From Rhynchopus euleeides (Eukaryota; Euglenozoa; Diplonemea; Diplonemida; Diplonemidae), in assembly GCA_963210315.1 (NCBI GenBank), contig OY723302.1, forward strand, positions 930,001-994,000: a stretch of 64,000 nt of DNA, given 5' to 3'. Shown here in pieces: positions 9,801 to 20,070 of this stretch. Position 1 is the stretch's first letter. Each line of letters starts with the position of its first letter. The notes below the pieces were generated by a model. The model ran no database searches and had not been told where the DNA came from. It worked only from the letters and a program-made list of their open reading frames with translations. The position numbers and the translations under genes are program-made.

Positions 9801-10997
9801 ATGTCATTCCGCAAGGCGGACGTGCTTCGGAAGTCGCGGGATAAGCACCGCCTGAGCGAACACGACTGCCCGGGTGTTGGGGACAGCTGCGAGGAGGTGT
9901 CGGATGGGCTGGATTGCATATCCTCCAGGGCACTCGATGGCTGCGGCATGTCGCTGCGGAGGGGGGACAGTCGGGTGCGTGTCGACCACTACAAGCAGCA
10001 CAACGGGAAGCTCTCGAATAACGTCTACTGCCAGGGGGAGAGTGGCACAGGGGAGGTGCGCATCCGGAGTGTGGCGGAGATGCTCGCAGCGGAGTCGATC
10101 ATGAAGCGGGCAGGCAAGTGGGACGACGGGGAGGGGAAGTACTACACAAAGGAGCAGCAGCTGCAGAACAAGATGACCTACTTCCAGTCGCTCCACCAGA
10201 GCCTGAAGTTCTCTCCGAGCGAGGAGTACACACGGCGGCAGACGGAGGTGGCGGAGGGGAAGCTCGCCGTGCCCCGCAGGGACAAGGTGGCGGGGGAGCG
10301 GAAGCGGAAGGTGAACTTCGGCACGGCGGGCACCGACCTGCGCACCGCGTCGACGGTGGTGGATGGGGCGACTCTGACACGGCGACAGCTGAACGAGCTC
10401 CGGAGGACGCATCCCCTCCTGCGGAACTCGCCTGTGCTGGAGGTGACGAAGACGATGCAGATCAACTCACAGCCGCTGAACATTTTTGACGACGGGCTTG
10501 ACGCGCCCCCCGCATCCCACGTGGGCTCCCTGCATGCCGCCCCCAGCGGGGTGCACGACGCCGAGCTGGGGCACTCCATGGACGCCGACAAGCCTGCAGT
10601 GCCACGCCCTGCAGAGGCACAGAAGGCACCGCCACCCCTCCCGAAGATCTCGCCGATGGGGTGCGACCCGGCGTACTCCTCGCTTTTGATGCAGCTGAAG
10701 CGCACCAAGCAGCAGGTTGTGGACCACGGGCAGTCGCTGGACACCGTGACGACGCTGCTCGAGCTGGATGGCAGTGCGCAGCTCAAAAAGACCATCACAC
10801 GGATATTTGCAAATCCAAAGGATGCGGCTGCCATCACGGAGGCTGAGTATCAGAAGAGGCAGGACCAATACGCAGCGGATAGGGCGAGGATCCAGGAGCA
10901 GCAACAGGAGGAGCTGAAGGACCAGCGCATCGAGCTGGAGAGGGAGATCGGGCACCTCCTCACCTCCACCGACAGCAAGGAGCCGGAGTCCCTGTGA
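9801..10997 (+). CDS. Charged coiled-coil protein (398 aa), function unknown
   Basis: The ATG at 9801 follows immediately after a TTTCAG acceptor-like site, which supports this start. The protein is hydrophilic with no membrane segment or signal peptide. Residues 90-150 are helix-rich (SVAEMLAAESIMKRAGKW, KEQQLQNKMTYFQSLHQSL). Residues 255-295 form a proline/alanine-rich linker. The C-terminal 90 residues are strongly charged and likely coiled coil (AEYQKRQDQYAADRARIQEQ, then EELKDQRIELEREIGHLL). I do not recognise a family. The composition suggests a cytoskeletal or flagellar structural protein, but that is only a guess. It lies 684 bases after the ankyrin-headed gene, on the same strand. 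Confidence 0.75.
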   Translation: MSFRKADVLRKSRDKHRLSEHDCPGVGDSCEEVSDGLDCISSRALDGCGMSLRRGDSRVRVDHYKQHNGKLSNNVYCQGESGTGEVRIRSVAEMLAAESIMKRAGKWDDGEGKYYTKEQQLQNKMTYFQSLHQSLKFSPSEEYTRRQTEVAEGKLAVPRRDKVAGERKRKVNFGTAGTDLRTASTVVDGATLTRRQLNELRRTHPLLRNSPVLEVTKTMQINSQPLNIFDDGLDAPPASHVGSLHAAPSGVHDAELGHSMDADKPAVPRPAEAQKAPPPLPKISPMGCDPAYSSLLMQLKRTKQQVVDHGQSLDTVTTLLELDGSAQLKKTITRIFANPKDAAAITEAEYQKRQDQYAADRARIQEQQQEELKDQRIELEREIGHLLTSTDSKEPESL

Positions 10998-11534
10998 GAG
11001 GGTTGCAGGGCCCTTCACTGCCCCAACACGCCATCCTGCTGCTGAGGACTCTGGGCACACCATGCTCTTCTTGAATGCGACACGTGCAGATGTTGCACTG
11101 CAGGCCTTGCCTACCACAAGCGTGACCGGGGAGGTGCCAGAAGGTTTCGGGGGCTGGCCCTTTACCAAGGCTTGCCGCCCCCCTGCCGGATGGCCCCCTC
11201 GTGTGCCTTGCCTTGTGCCTTGTGTTCGGAAGGAGTGGGGGTGTGGGTGTGGGTGGGTTCGCAGCTGCCCTAGCTATGGGGGGCGGTGGCGCTGCCAACC
11301 CCTCATCCCTGCCCAAGAGAGCTGATGCAAGGCCCCCTGCGGGCAGGGCTCGGTGTTGAACCGGTTTGAAACTCCTCCCCCCCACTTCACCCCCGCTTCC
11401 CCTTTTCATCACAGCCCCGTCGACCATGGCCTCCGCACAACGGTGGTAGCCACCCACCCCCGCCCCCCCCGCCCCCACCTCCACACCCCCCCGACACCTG
11501 CAGGGTGGGGGAGGGTGAGGGGTGTCGGGGAGCC
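10998..11534. other. Intergenic region
   Basis: There is no gene. CATCACAG near 11415 and ACACCTGCAG near 11503 are both plausible trans-splice acceptors for the next gene. The first would leave a seven-codon upstream open frame (ATG at 11426); the second would remove it. Confidence 0.4.
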
Positions 11535-12317
11535 ATGCGCGACGCGGGGGACACCCCCTCCACGGTGCGCGTTGCCGACCGCCTGTTCTACGTCGCAGCG
11601 CTGGGGCATGCGCTGTGCCTTGCCGCCGCGCTCTGCGGGCAGGCCGGCGAGGCCCTCACCTGCACCTGGTTCGGCGCGGCGTACGCAGCAGCCTGCGCCT
11701 GCCTGGCAGCCGACAGCGCCCTCATGATCTCCACAGATCTGCGCAGCTTCGCCGGATGGCCTGTCGGGGGTTACAGCCTGGCCCTCCGACGGACATGGCT
11801 CCCCTTAACCCGCATCGCCCCACCGGGTCTCATCTTCGTGCCCCTTAACGCGCTGATGGTGCGGATTGGTGCCGTATCGCACGTCGACAACTTCGTGGTT
11901 CTCACCTGGGCCTTCGTGCCCCTGCTGACAGGGTACATCTTCATATCGCATGCCTTCCCCGAAGCCACGCCGAACCCCAAGGCAAAGCCCCTCCCGAAGG
12001 ACCAGGCTGACTCGGCAGCTCTGGCTGCGGCAGTGCCTGATGTGGCGGTGCCCCTCCTCTTCATGCGGCTATATATGTTTGTCATCGCGATGGTCTTCGT
12101 CAAAAGGGAGCGGGCGCAGGCGCCAGCGTTCCTCCTCGCAACCAGCTCCGCCGCGCTCTTCTGCATGTGCTATGACAAGTCGCTGTTCTACAGCCCCTTC
12201 ATGTCCTCCAAAGAGAGGAGCGGGCTGATCGCGCGCGCCAGCTTCCACGTGGCCCAGACGCGGTGTCTGGAAGTGGCATGCTGCGCCTCCATCCTGCTGA
12301 TGGATGCCTGGTGCTGA
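11535..12317 (+). CDS. Multi-pass membrane protein (260 aa)
   Basis: The frame is open a little further upstream only through a GTG, so I take the ATG at 11535. Hydrophobic stretches of membrane length can be seen at about residues 15-35 (FYVAALGHALCLAAALCG), 40-60 (WFGAAYAAACACLAADSAL), 90-110 (PGLIFVPLNALMV), 118-140 (NFVVLTWAFVPLLTGYIFIS), 170-192 (VAVPLLFMRLYMFVIAMVFV), 198-215 (PAFLLATSSAALFCMCY) and 245-258 (CCASILLMD). This makes six or seven segments with short loops. No known transporter or receptor motif is evident. A second multi-pass protein of similar style lies at 20713-21846, but I see no clear sequence relationship. Confidence 0.75.
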   Translation: MRDAGDTPSTVRVADRLFYVAALGHALCLAAALCGQAGEALTCTWFGAAYAAACACLAADSALMISTDLRSFAGWPVGGYSLALRRTWLPLTRIAPPGLIFVPLNALMVRIGAVSHVDNFVVLTWAFVPLLTGYIFISHAFPEATPNPKAKPLPKDQADSAALAAAVPDVAVPLLFMRLYMFVIAMVFVKRERAQAPAFLLATSSAALFCMCYDKSLFYSPFMSSKERSGLIARASFHVAQTRCLEVACCASILLMDAWC

Positions 12318-12684
12318 TTTCAGCGTCTGTGAGGTGGGCCAGAGGGGGGTGGAGGGGCGGTGGGGTGGGTGCAGAGGCTCCTGTGAGGCTCCTGTCAGTG
12401 TCAAAAAGATAGTAGGCAGCGCTTGGGCAACAAATTCAACCTCCTCATCAGGCTGCGGAGTTGCTTTTGTTTTGCCCGGATTTGGCGCACAGACAACAGG
12501 CTTATCTTTTTCCATCGACCCATCGACCCGCGGAATTTCTGCAGGCGCCTCCCCCACTGCGGAGGCAGGCTGCACACACACAACATGCAGGCATTACACA
12601 GGCACATGATCGGGAGCACACACACGATATCCAAGCAGAACGCACGAATAGTGTGTGCAGAGCGAGCGCAAGACATCTCGCGGG
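12318..12684. other. Intergenic region with repeat copy B
   Basis: There is no gene. Copy B of the AAAAAGATA repeat occupies 12403-12511; the remainder is unremarkable. Confidence 0.5.
12403..12511 (+). repeat. AAAAAGATA inverted-repeat element, copy B
   Basis: It starts AAAAAGATAGTAGGCAGCGC and ends TTTGGCGCACAGACAACAGG then CTTATCTTTTT. Both ends match copy A (4437-4700) while the middle differs and is shorter, with no nested insert. No coding capacity. Confidence 0.65.
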
Positions 12685-13568
12685 ATGGGGTCGAGTGCGA
12701 GTGTGGAGGAGCACGGGCGGGGATGGTGGGGCAGTACACGCGCTGTGAAGGAGGCACTGGAGGGCGGGACGTGGCTGCAGCTGCTGGAGAAGCACAAGGC
12801 GGACGTGAACGTGGCGGACCCACACACCGGGCGGACGCTGCTGCACGAGGTGTTGCAGCCCGGGTGCAGGGGGGTTCCCGCTGCTGCCGAAGCAGTCAAG
12901 TTTCTGGTGGGGTGCATACAGTGTTCGTGTCTGGGATACATCAACAGGGAAGGAGCTGCAGAAACTTGAAGGCCACACCGACTCTGTGTGCTCCGTGACT
13001 GTCACACCAGACGGATCGAAGATCATCTCAGGATCTGGCGACAGCAGCGTTCGTGTCTGGGATGCATCAACAGGGAAGGAGCTGCAGAAGCTTGAAGGCC
13101 ACACCGGGTGGGTGCGCTCCGTGACTGTCACCAGACAGATCGAAGATCATCTCGGGATCTGAAGACAAGAGCGTTCGTGTCTGGGATACATCAACAGGGA
13201 AGGAACTGCAGAAGCTTGAAGGCCGCACCTGTGGCGTTAAGTCTGTCATTGTCACACCAGACGGATCGAAGATCATCTCAGTATCTTATGAGAGCGTTCG
13301 TGTCTGGGAGGATACGTCAACAGGGAAGGAGCTGCAGAACCTTGAAGATGACACCACAGTGGGAAGCGGAGCTCTGATATCAGGGGTACCCCCCTGCGTT
13401 GCTGTTTGTGATGACAGCGTGATCCGCATCTGTGCCGCATCCTGGCGTCTGCAGACTGTGATTGGGATTGGGCCCGTTGTGCCTGTGCCCTTTCGATGCG
13501 CCGGGCTCGACACTGTGACGCCTACCGCTGCTTGCAGTGTGCTTGGTGGGGCTGTTGCTGCTGCGTAA
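12685..13568 (+). pseudogene. Broken ankyrin-WD40 gene
   Basis: From the ATG at 12685 an ankyrin-like stretch is open (KADVNVADPHTGRTLLHEVL), and the frame stops at 12969. WD40 repeats begin before that stop, near 12919, but in another frame. Units of about 42 residues ('VRVWDTSTGKELQKLEGH', then 'VTPDGSKIISGS') follow one another with very high nucleotide similarity. After about two units the phrase corresponding to GTCACACCAGAC has lost two bases near 13132, shifting the frame again. The last part stays open to a TAA at 13566-13568. At least two frame breaks therefore separate the ankyrin part, the first WD40 units and the last WD40 units. No GTATG..CAG intron bridges them. The near-identity of the units suggests recent unit duplication before or during decay. 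The intact form would be an ankyrin-propeller scaffold. Confidence 0.75.
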
Positions 13569-14175
13569 CACCGCAGCGTGGCAGAGGATGTGGGCAAGGC
13601 AAGTTGCGAGTCGTACTTCAGCTGGAAGCAGCTCCCAGCATCCAAGCTGACGAAGCCTTGGCAAGACCAAGGTGTTCTGGCGTGGTGTGCACTGTAGTCT
13701 GCCAACAAACGATTCTAATGTTGTCCGCAGGTTTGACCCTATCATGTGCCACCTTTCCAGGTGACCCTTTCCACAAGATTTACGTGCGTGTTTACACTGC
13801 AGAGCCCTCGAGATGCGTGGGGGGGGGGGGGGGGTTGTGCGGTCGAGGAAGGACGGTCATCTGACCTATTGTGGTTTCTTTACCAGTTGCGAGTGACGAA
13901 TCCTAGCGAAGTCGCGAAATACCGAAGGAAGTCGTACGACTGAACCTTTATCAGGATCACTCCCTTTATGCCACTTCACATGGGCTTCCGCAGCCTTTGG
14001 CACAGGAGTGTGCCCTCAACGAAAAGCTTCCCAGATTGTTACCACTCCTTGCAATACACAAGGTTGGAATGGGGCTGAGGGAAACACCGCACAACCCACA
14101 GGTGGGTTTGCAGGTAGGGTGGGGGGGTCCCGGGGGGAAAAGCCGATGCGTTGTGTCCCACCCCACCCACATTAA
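13569..14175. other. Intergenic region
   Basis: Nothing gene-like is seen in these 600 bases. A G-run lies at about 13820-13835. The last 40 bases are C-rich ahead of the next ATG. Confidence 0.4.
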
Positions 14176-14721
14176 ATGCGGGTGAAGAATGTCGCGACCT
14201 GCACCGCTGTCACCGGGGCCGCTGTCTGCGGCGCCCTGTTCTGCCTGCTGATGTGCGTCGCAACAGAGTTCGGCTTCCACAGCGCGCGCGACAGGGCGGA
14301 TGGCGACACCAACATAATGCAGAGCAACCCAGTCGTGGGCGGCGGCAAGGCGTTGGCGCTACTCAGCGCCGAGGCACGACTCGGCGTGGAACGCCTGGGA
14401 CAGCGCTCCTGGCCTGCCTCATGCATGTCGGCAGCAGCGCTTGCGTGGGTGCCTCTTATTGACGGATTCCTCCGCAACGCCACCGCTCCACGCGTCGTGC
14501 AGGTCAGCGTGCTGCCTGTGGGCCGCCACCGCATCGCCTGCCCTCTGTGCAGCCCCCCACACAGGGTGCTCTACGTCGGCACACACCCCATCAAGTTCTC
14601 CACCTTCCAGAGCCACTGCGCCCTGCACAGGAGGAACGCCTCCCTCTCGCGCTGCTGGGCGCATTACACTTCCCCAGCGGAGCGGCGCCCGCAGGGCGCC
14701 TACGTCATGTCTTGCCTGTGA
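14176..14721 (+). CDS. Small signal-anchor protein with Cys/His-rich C-terminus (181 aa)
   Basis: The start is the first in-frame ATG. Residues 8-29 (TCTAVTGAAVCGALFCLLMC) are a single hydrophobic segment after a short basic N-terminus, consistent with a type II signal anchor or an uncleaved signal peptide. The remainder is soluble. Around residues 120-160 there are several cysteines and histidines ('CPLCSPPHR', 'FQSHCALHRR', 'CWAHY') whose spacing could bind a metal or form disulfides, but I cannot match a named zinc-finger class. It sits between the broken ankyrin-WD40 gene and the two-exon gene at 15100, on the same strand. Function unknown. Confidence 0.65.
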   Translation: MRVKNVATCTAVTGAAVCGALFCLLMCVATEFGFHSARDRADGDTNIMQSNPVVGGGKALALLSAEARLGVERLGQRSWPASCMSAAALAWVPLIDGFLRNATAPRVVQVSVLPVGRHRIACPLCSPPHRVLYVGTHPIKFSTFQSHCALHRRNASLSRCWAHYTSPAERRPQGAYVMSCL

Positions 14722-15099
14722 TGGGGGGTTGGGGCGGGTTGGGTGGGATAAGCTGCTGTGGGTGTTGCCGGGCCAGCATCGCCGTCCCACAGCCCCACCA
14801 CCCTTTGCTGTGTTAGCGCTGCCCCCCAACACACCCGCCCGCCCACCCCGCCCCTCCCCTCCCCTTTGCTGCCAAGCGATATTGAGGCGGGCATTCCCCT
14901 CAGCGCATGCGGGTTGCATCTTTTTATAGCAGTGCCAGCTCTGGAGCCACAAGCAACATGTCTTATATTTGTCTGTCATGGGGGAGAACACATACCAAGA
15001 GGGGTACCCTGCATTCCAACACCCACCTGCCCCCTCTGTATTCAGGGATGCGCCTGCCTGCGGCGTGCTAGGGCCTTGTCGGGGGAGTGCCGATGCCCG
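14722..15099. other. Intergenic region with a short upstream open frame
   Basis: There is no gene. CCCCCTCTGTATTCAG near 15047 is a good trans-splice acceptor. An ATG at 15049 opens an eight-codon frame before the main start at 15100, so the message may carry a short upstream open frame. Confidence 0.4.
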
Positions 15100-16640
15100 A
15101 TGCAGCCCGGCAGCACGCCAGGCGAGAAGACGCTGAACCCGCCGGAGCGGGGGAGGGTGCCCCCCTCGCCCGACGACCTGCTGCGGCAGACCTCTAGCTA
15201 CAGCAAGCAGCCCCCGTCGGTGCCGCTGCCGCAGCAGCTGTATGGGCGGCAGCACCAGCAGCACTACGGCGGGGGGCAGACGCCTGTCGCCCACCATGCG
15301 CCCCGCCCTGTGCATGCCGTGCCGAGTCGTGAGAGTGTGGGCCAGCCGGTGTCTGCACCGCCTGCGGTTGTTGCCCCTGTGCCTCGGGCGCGCAACCTCA
15401 CCGACCACAGGGGGCGTGCCCCGGCACACGCGGCAGGGCAGTCCGCATGGCCTGTGAAGGAGCCGATCGGGAACCTGCCGGAGGCAACTCGGATGGCTTT
15501 GCAGCAGACGCCGCATGCGGCATATGCACCGCCACCCACGCCTGTGACGCCGGATGCGGTGCCGGTGCAGCCTGCGGTGGTGCAGCCTGTGTCAGCCCAG
15601 CCTGTGCGACCTGCTGCTGCTGCTGCGCGGCCTCCGATGGCGGTTGTTGCGCCCAAAGGGCTCGCCGTGGTGGACAGCGACGAGGAGGACGAGGATGATG
15701 AGTTCTTCGACCCCGTCTCCCCGACAGAGGCGTCGGGCGGTGCCCCGCAGCGGCAGGGGACCCAGCCGCAGCTGAAGCGTGTGTCGGAAGGGGCCCCGCC
15801 GGCGCGCCCGGTTGTTGCCGATTCGGACACGATGAGCTCCTCCGTGGAGGACAGGGTGTCGCAGCAGTCCCGCACGCAGGCGCCGAGCAGCAGCCAGCCT
15901 GCGGGGCGCAGCAGGGCTAGTTCGTGGGTGTCGCACACACCCACACCCCGTGGGAGGGCGGAGACGGTGCAGCCACTCGCGCCGTCGCCGTGCAGGAGCC
16001 TCTCCCCACGGCTTGTGGCGCTGTCGCCACGGCAGAAGCGGGGTATGCCCGAAGTGGGTTGTGCTGCAGCCTGGTGTGGGGTTGGGGGCGGGGTGGAGGA
16101 TGGGGATGGGCCCCGGTGATTATTTTGTTTAGAATACACCGGGCAGCTCTCGGGGGATGGTTTGTTGCCCGGCTGGTAGACCCATCGCCGCAATCTCGCC
16201 ACCTTACCACCCCGACAGGCACGCATGTCGATGTGGTTGAGCTGCGCGACTTTATGCCGAACCTGGAGCGTGCGAGAAAGCCTCCGACAGAGCTCTTTGG
16301 CCGCACGGTGGAGGGGCGCCAGTCTTCCACCTTTCAAAGCAGGGTCAAGCGCGGGTGCGACTGGCTGGACAAACCGAAGCCTGCCGCGCAGGACATCAAC
16401 GGGAAGCGGCACCCTAAGACGGAGGAGCGGCTCGTGCCCCACAGCACATTCACCACGCCGCAGCCCGAGAAGCAGTCGTCCACCTTTGCGTCGAAGGTTC
16501 CGAAGTCTATCGTTTTCAGGGATACGAACCCGTCGTATGTTGTGAAGGGCGACCCCCCGAAGGGGCGTGCCGAAGCGCTGAAGCAAAGGAAGATGGTCGA
16601 CCGGCTCTACTCGCAGGGGCCTCGGCGGGAAGGGTGCTAG
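15100..16640 (+). CDS. Proline-rich protein with acidic patch, two exons (454 aa)
   Basis: Exon 1 (15100-16042) and exon 2 (16219-16640) join in phase 1 across an intron that begins GTATGC and ends CGACAG. The spliced frame is 1,365 bases. The first 300 residues are low complexity and probably disordered: proline/alanine/valine repeats around residues 130-180, an acidic run DSDEEDEDDEFFD near residue 190, and serine-rich segments. Exon 2 encodes a more ordered, basic tail with an internal echo ('SSTFQSRVKRG' and 'SSTFASKVPKS'). It resembles tails of cytoskeleton-associated or flagellar proteins, but I cannot name a family. Without splicing, exon 1 would run into G-rich sequence and stop at 16119. 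The existence of the intron is therefore an inference from phase and from the GTATG consensus shared with other genes here. Confidence 0.7.
16043..16218 (+). other. Predicted spliceosomal intron (176 nt)
   Basis: It starts GTATGC, ends CCCCGACAG and interrupts codon phase 1. Removing it restores a continuous frame into exon 2. Confidence 0.7.
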
Positions 16641-18261
16641 AGGGGGCGAGGGGCTAGATGGTGGGGCTTCTGGAATGAACCCCGTTCCACCCGGGGGGAT
16701 CGGTTCTCCGTGTATCGAAGCTGTTTCGCAGTGGGTTTTGCATCGAGGTGTGCTCGGCACTGCCGCAAAAAAGTTGTGGAGGTGGATCTGCGGGACGCAG
16801 CTACATCCGCTTCAGCAGCAGGTGGGGATATTTCACATCACCCAGTGCTGCGAAGCGGCTTGCAGCGTAGCTGAAAGTTGCGTGTGCCATTGCGGTGCGA
16901 TGCGTGACGCGTGCATGTCAAGACAGAACCAATCCAGCAATAGCGCCAACAAAACAACCCAGCAGAAGGTCTCGCCGGAACTCGGTGTAAGACCCAATCG
17001 ACCCCATCGTCATGAGGAATGAGCGGGGCGGGCGGGGATCGAATCTAAAGATACCATCCATGCTTGCAGGGGCTGGCATTTTTAGATTGTGCTAATTTCC
17101 CCCCATCCCCCCACCCCCTCAGTTGCCGCGTGTTGTTCTTTGGATAGAGATTCGGTAACGGGGCATGCTTGCCAGCCCCATCCCCGACAGTTTCCCGACA
17201 GCCTCTGTGTCCTCACACCCGCCCCCCACCCCCCCATCCCCCCAAAAACAAAATCGTAAGCGAGGGCATCCCTAGTTCACCAGTTTACCCTCTCCACCTC
17301 GCCTACCCCCAAACAAAAGACATTCTTCAATGATAAACCTCCTGTCCCCCATCTCCCAGCACCTGGGTTGACCCACTGGTGACCTGCTGTGCTGCGATGT
17401 GCTTGCGTTGTGTGTACATTTCGTCTGTTTGTAATCTTCATCTCCAGTCTAGCCCCCACCACCCACCCCCACATGCGTTGACTGGTGTCAGCCATTCAGA
17501 GAAGGGGGGGAGGAGGGAAACAAATGAGGGGCGCGATTCTCTGTGCGGTGCACAGTAGAGGTCATATCAAGAGCAGCGGGTCTGCTCGGTGTGCTCTGCA
17601 CTGCTATAAAAATAAGATTCACGTGGTGGGGTTTTGCGGGTATGTTGCACCCTCCCCGGAATGGGTGGGGTCAAGATACTCCCCAAGCCCAGCCCCCAGC
17701 CCGCCCCTTCCCCTTCCGAACCCAAGCGGCGTAAATCAAGAACGAATGGGAAGTTCCCGATGACACCCTCTTCTGCTTTTCTTGCCATCCCCCCCCCCCC
17801 CTGCCCCCCCAAAAAGGACTAACATTGCGAGAAGGTGCTGGGAGATTTACTTTTCCATTCCCTCTCGACGATCAAACCCCCCTGCCCCCCCACCTATTTG
17901 TTAGTCTTAGAACTGGGCTAAAAGAAGTGCAACAATCCCCCCCCCCCCCTTCTGGGTTTGAGTGGAAAAAAAGCAGGATACGTGATGTGAGCCTATCCTC
18001 CATCCCTCACCATCTCCCCCTCCCCTAACACCCCTCACCAGCGGATCTCGCTAGCCCAGCGTGCGCTGTGGGTCCCATTGGCACACAGCACAACCGCTCA
18101 CACAACCCCAGAGCAGGAAGACAATGTGACACCGGGGAGGGGGGAGAGGGGGGTGGCCAGGGTGTCGGGGAGCGGGAAGGAACAGGCGGGGCGACGTATC
18201 TTTTTTTCTTCTTCTCTCTCTCCACCCATTCTCCCACACATCACCCATCCCCTCCGCACAA
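16641..18261. other. Long intergenic region
   Basis: These 1.6 kb are mostly C-rich and without a gene. They contain a copy of a 61-nt conserved sequence (17819-17879) and, near 17560-17590, a short motif (ATATCAAGAG.. CTCGGTGTGCTCTGCAC) that recurs near 38885. Confidence 0.45.
17819..17879 (+). repeat. 61-nt conserved intergenic sequence, copy 1
   Basis: It begins CTAACATTGCGAGAAGGTGC and ends CTCTCGACGATCAAACCC. It differs at only three of 61 positions from a copy at 23433-23493, although their surroundings are unrelated C-rich DNA. No long open frame or clear hairpin was seen. It could be a small RNA gene, a retroposed fragment or a conserved 3' processing signal. Confidence 0.6.
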
Positions 18262-20070
18262 ATGCTGCTCCACGCAAACACCTCCCTCGATGGCTACCTG
18301 CAGCTGTGCCACACGCCTCACGGGAAGGGCCTGCCTCCCGACCTCCACCACGCCATCCGGATGCTCCGCTCCACTCCAATCGACCCAACAGTCCCCACCC
18401 CAGCAGCAGGGTCGCAGCAAGCCCCCCTAGCTGCCACCTCCGTGTCGCCCCTCCCACGCCACGGGGAGAGCCTGGGATCGGTGCGTCTCCAAACGCTGTT
18501 CCAGAGCAAATACCGGAGGGCGCTGAACCGGGTGTGCAAAGGCACGTCCGCCTCCCCGGCAATCCCTGCCCCGATGCGGGGCGGGGAAGCGGCTGCGGCA
18601 GCCGCGGCGCTCCTCCAGCAGCAGCACACCTCGCCCCCCTCCCCTTCCGGGGCTTCTCCGGAAGGGCATCCTCCCATCAGAAAGCGCCCCCAGTCATCCC
18701 CGGGGCTGCCCCGCTGCGTGCCTCCCCAGCGCGAGAGGGACACCTTCGAGTCTCTCTCCCAGAGGTATGTGCATGGCCTGATCGACATGCACGCCGGGAA
18801 GTGGATCGACACCCGCCGCCCCTCCTCCTGGCCTCTCCGCAGAGGGCTCGCGGCTGGGATGGCAGCCGCCAGCACTCCGCCGAGCCCCTCCAGGGGGTCC
18901 CGCCGCCGCCGCCGCCACCACCAACACCACCCCCCAGGGGGAGGCTCCGCCGCTGGCAGCAACGCCGACACCCTCGGCGGAAAACCCGGGTCGAGAGGCT
19001 CGGCTGTGGCAGGGGATGGAGGTGGTGGTTTGCAACGGAGGAGGCCCTCTACAGCGTTGGCGCGTGGGGTGGTGTGTGGTGTCGGAGGTATTGGAGCTGT
19101 CGGCAGTGTCGACTCCAGAAGGCCTGAGCTGTACGCCTCGCAGAAGATGCAGGCGGAGGACATGCAGAAGGAGTGTGTTCCCCAAGAGGTTCTGCGCAAC
19201 CGTCACACCGCACGGGCCAGGCTGAGGGCGCGTGTCATCCGCGTCGTCACAGAGGAGCAGGCTACGAAGGGCATACAGAGCATCATGTCGCAGAGACTCA
19301 TCCCACAGAGGACCCGCCGGACAGACTCGGAGGTTGCCCTCCGCTGCCAAGGCCTGCAGGAGCGCAGCAAGCGGATCAGGCCCGGCGGGGGCTCCGAGGG
19401 GGAGATGGGGGTGTGGAGCCCTGTTGGGTGCAGGGAGTCGCCCCCGCCGTCCCCCCTGGGGTGTGCCGGGGGGAGTAAGGCGTTTTCGCCGCCCCCGCCA
19501 CAGGCGACTGCCGCGGCGTCGCCGAGGGGGTGGAAGGCGCGGTGCCTCGGGAGGGCCGAGGGGTCTCAGGTGGCGGTAGCGACCCTGCTCCGCCAGGGGA
19601 ACAGCAACGGGTTTGTCAACCCGGACCGTGCGGCGGCGTGCCACAGCGGGGCGGTGCTGCAGAAGCAGCTGGAGCTGGGGGTCGGAGCTGCCGACCTGGA
19701 TGCAGGGTCAGACATAGGCAGCCCCAGGCGGTGCCCTGCCACGCCGCTGTCAAAGCATACGAGCTTTGCCCTTCTGGGAGAGGCAGGCGGTGGTGGTGGT
19801 GGTGGGGGCTGTGGGGGAGGCATCGGCGGGTCAAGCGGCTCCCTGCTCCCCATGGCGTCGGGGGGTGACTGGCAGGCTGCGTCAGGGGGTGGCAACGGCG
19901 TGGCGGTTGAGCTGAGGATTCCGGAAGGGGGTGGCGCGCAGCAGGATGGGGTGGGCGTCATGGCGCTGTGGGGAAGCCAGGAGGAGCTGGCGGATGGCAG
20001 CGGGTCGGGTGGCAGCGAAGGTCCCGTGTCCACATGGTGGGAGACGGAGTCGGAGGTGGAAGGCGTGTGA
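18262..20070 (+). CDS. Low-complexity basic protein (602 aa), function unknown
   Basis: I take the ATG at 18262, which follows a pyrimidine-rich tract. The N-terminal 115 residues look ordered (LLHANTSLDGYLQLCHTPHG ... LQTLFQSKYRRALNRV). A second ordered island lies at about residues 160-190 (SLSQRYVHGLIDMHAGKWI), and a third, basic and helical one at 285-375 (VLRNRHTARARLRARVIRVV, then IQSIMSQRLIPQRTRR). In between are alanine, histidine/arginine and glycine-rich tracts, with long serine/glycine runs at the C-terminus. There is no membrane segment. I do not recognise the family. The ordered islands argue that the frame is real rather than chance. A GTATG at 18764 lies inside well-behaved coding sequence and is not treated as an intron start. 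Confidence 0.65.
   Translation: MLLHANTSLDGYLQLCHTPHGKGLPPDLHHAIRMLRSTPIDPTVPTPAAGSQQAPLAATSVSPLPRHGESLGSVRLQTLFQSKYRRALNRVCKGTSASPAIPAPMRGGEAAAAAAALLQQQHTSPPSPSGASPEGHPPIRKRPQSSPGLPRCVPPQRERDTFESLSQRYVHGLIDMHAGKWIDTRRPSSWPLRRGLAAGMAAASTPPSPSRGSRRRRRHHQHHPPGGGSAAGSNADTLGGKPGSRGSAVAGDGGGGLQRRRPSTALARGVVCGVGGIGAVGSVDSRRPELYASQKMQAEDMQKECVPQEVLRNRHTARARLRARVIRVVTEEQATKGIQSIMSQRLIPQRTRRTDSEVALRCQGLQERSKRIRPGGGSEGEMGVWSPVGCRESPPPSPLGCAGGSKAFSPPPPQATAAASPRGWKARCLGRAEGSQVAVATLLRQGNSNGFVNPDRAAACHSGAVLQKQLELGVGAADLDAGSDIGSPRRCPATPLSKHTSFALLGEAGGGGGGGGCGGGIGGSSGSLLPMASGGDWQAASGGGNGVAVELRIPEGGGAQQDGVGVMALWGSQEELADGSGSGGSEGPVSTWWETESEVEGV

Noticed and set aside
14419-15516. 365-residue minus-strand open frame
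   Set aside because: It is the shadow of two + strand genes and their spacer, and has no domain.
15264-16760. 498-residue minus-strand open frame
   Set aside because: It lies opposite the two-exon proline-rich gene and crosses its predicted intron.
17025-17045. GGGATCGAATCT, similar to a tRNA B box
   Set aside because: No cloverleaf can be drawn around it.
18764-18770. GTATGT as a possible intron start in the 602-residue gene
   Set aside because: The frame on both sides and through it reads as ordered protein, and no fitting acceptor improves the model.
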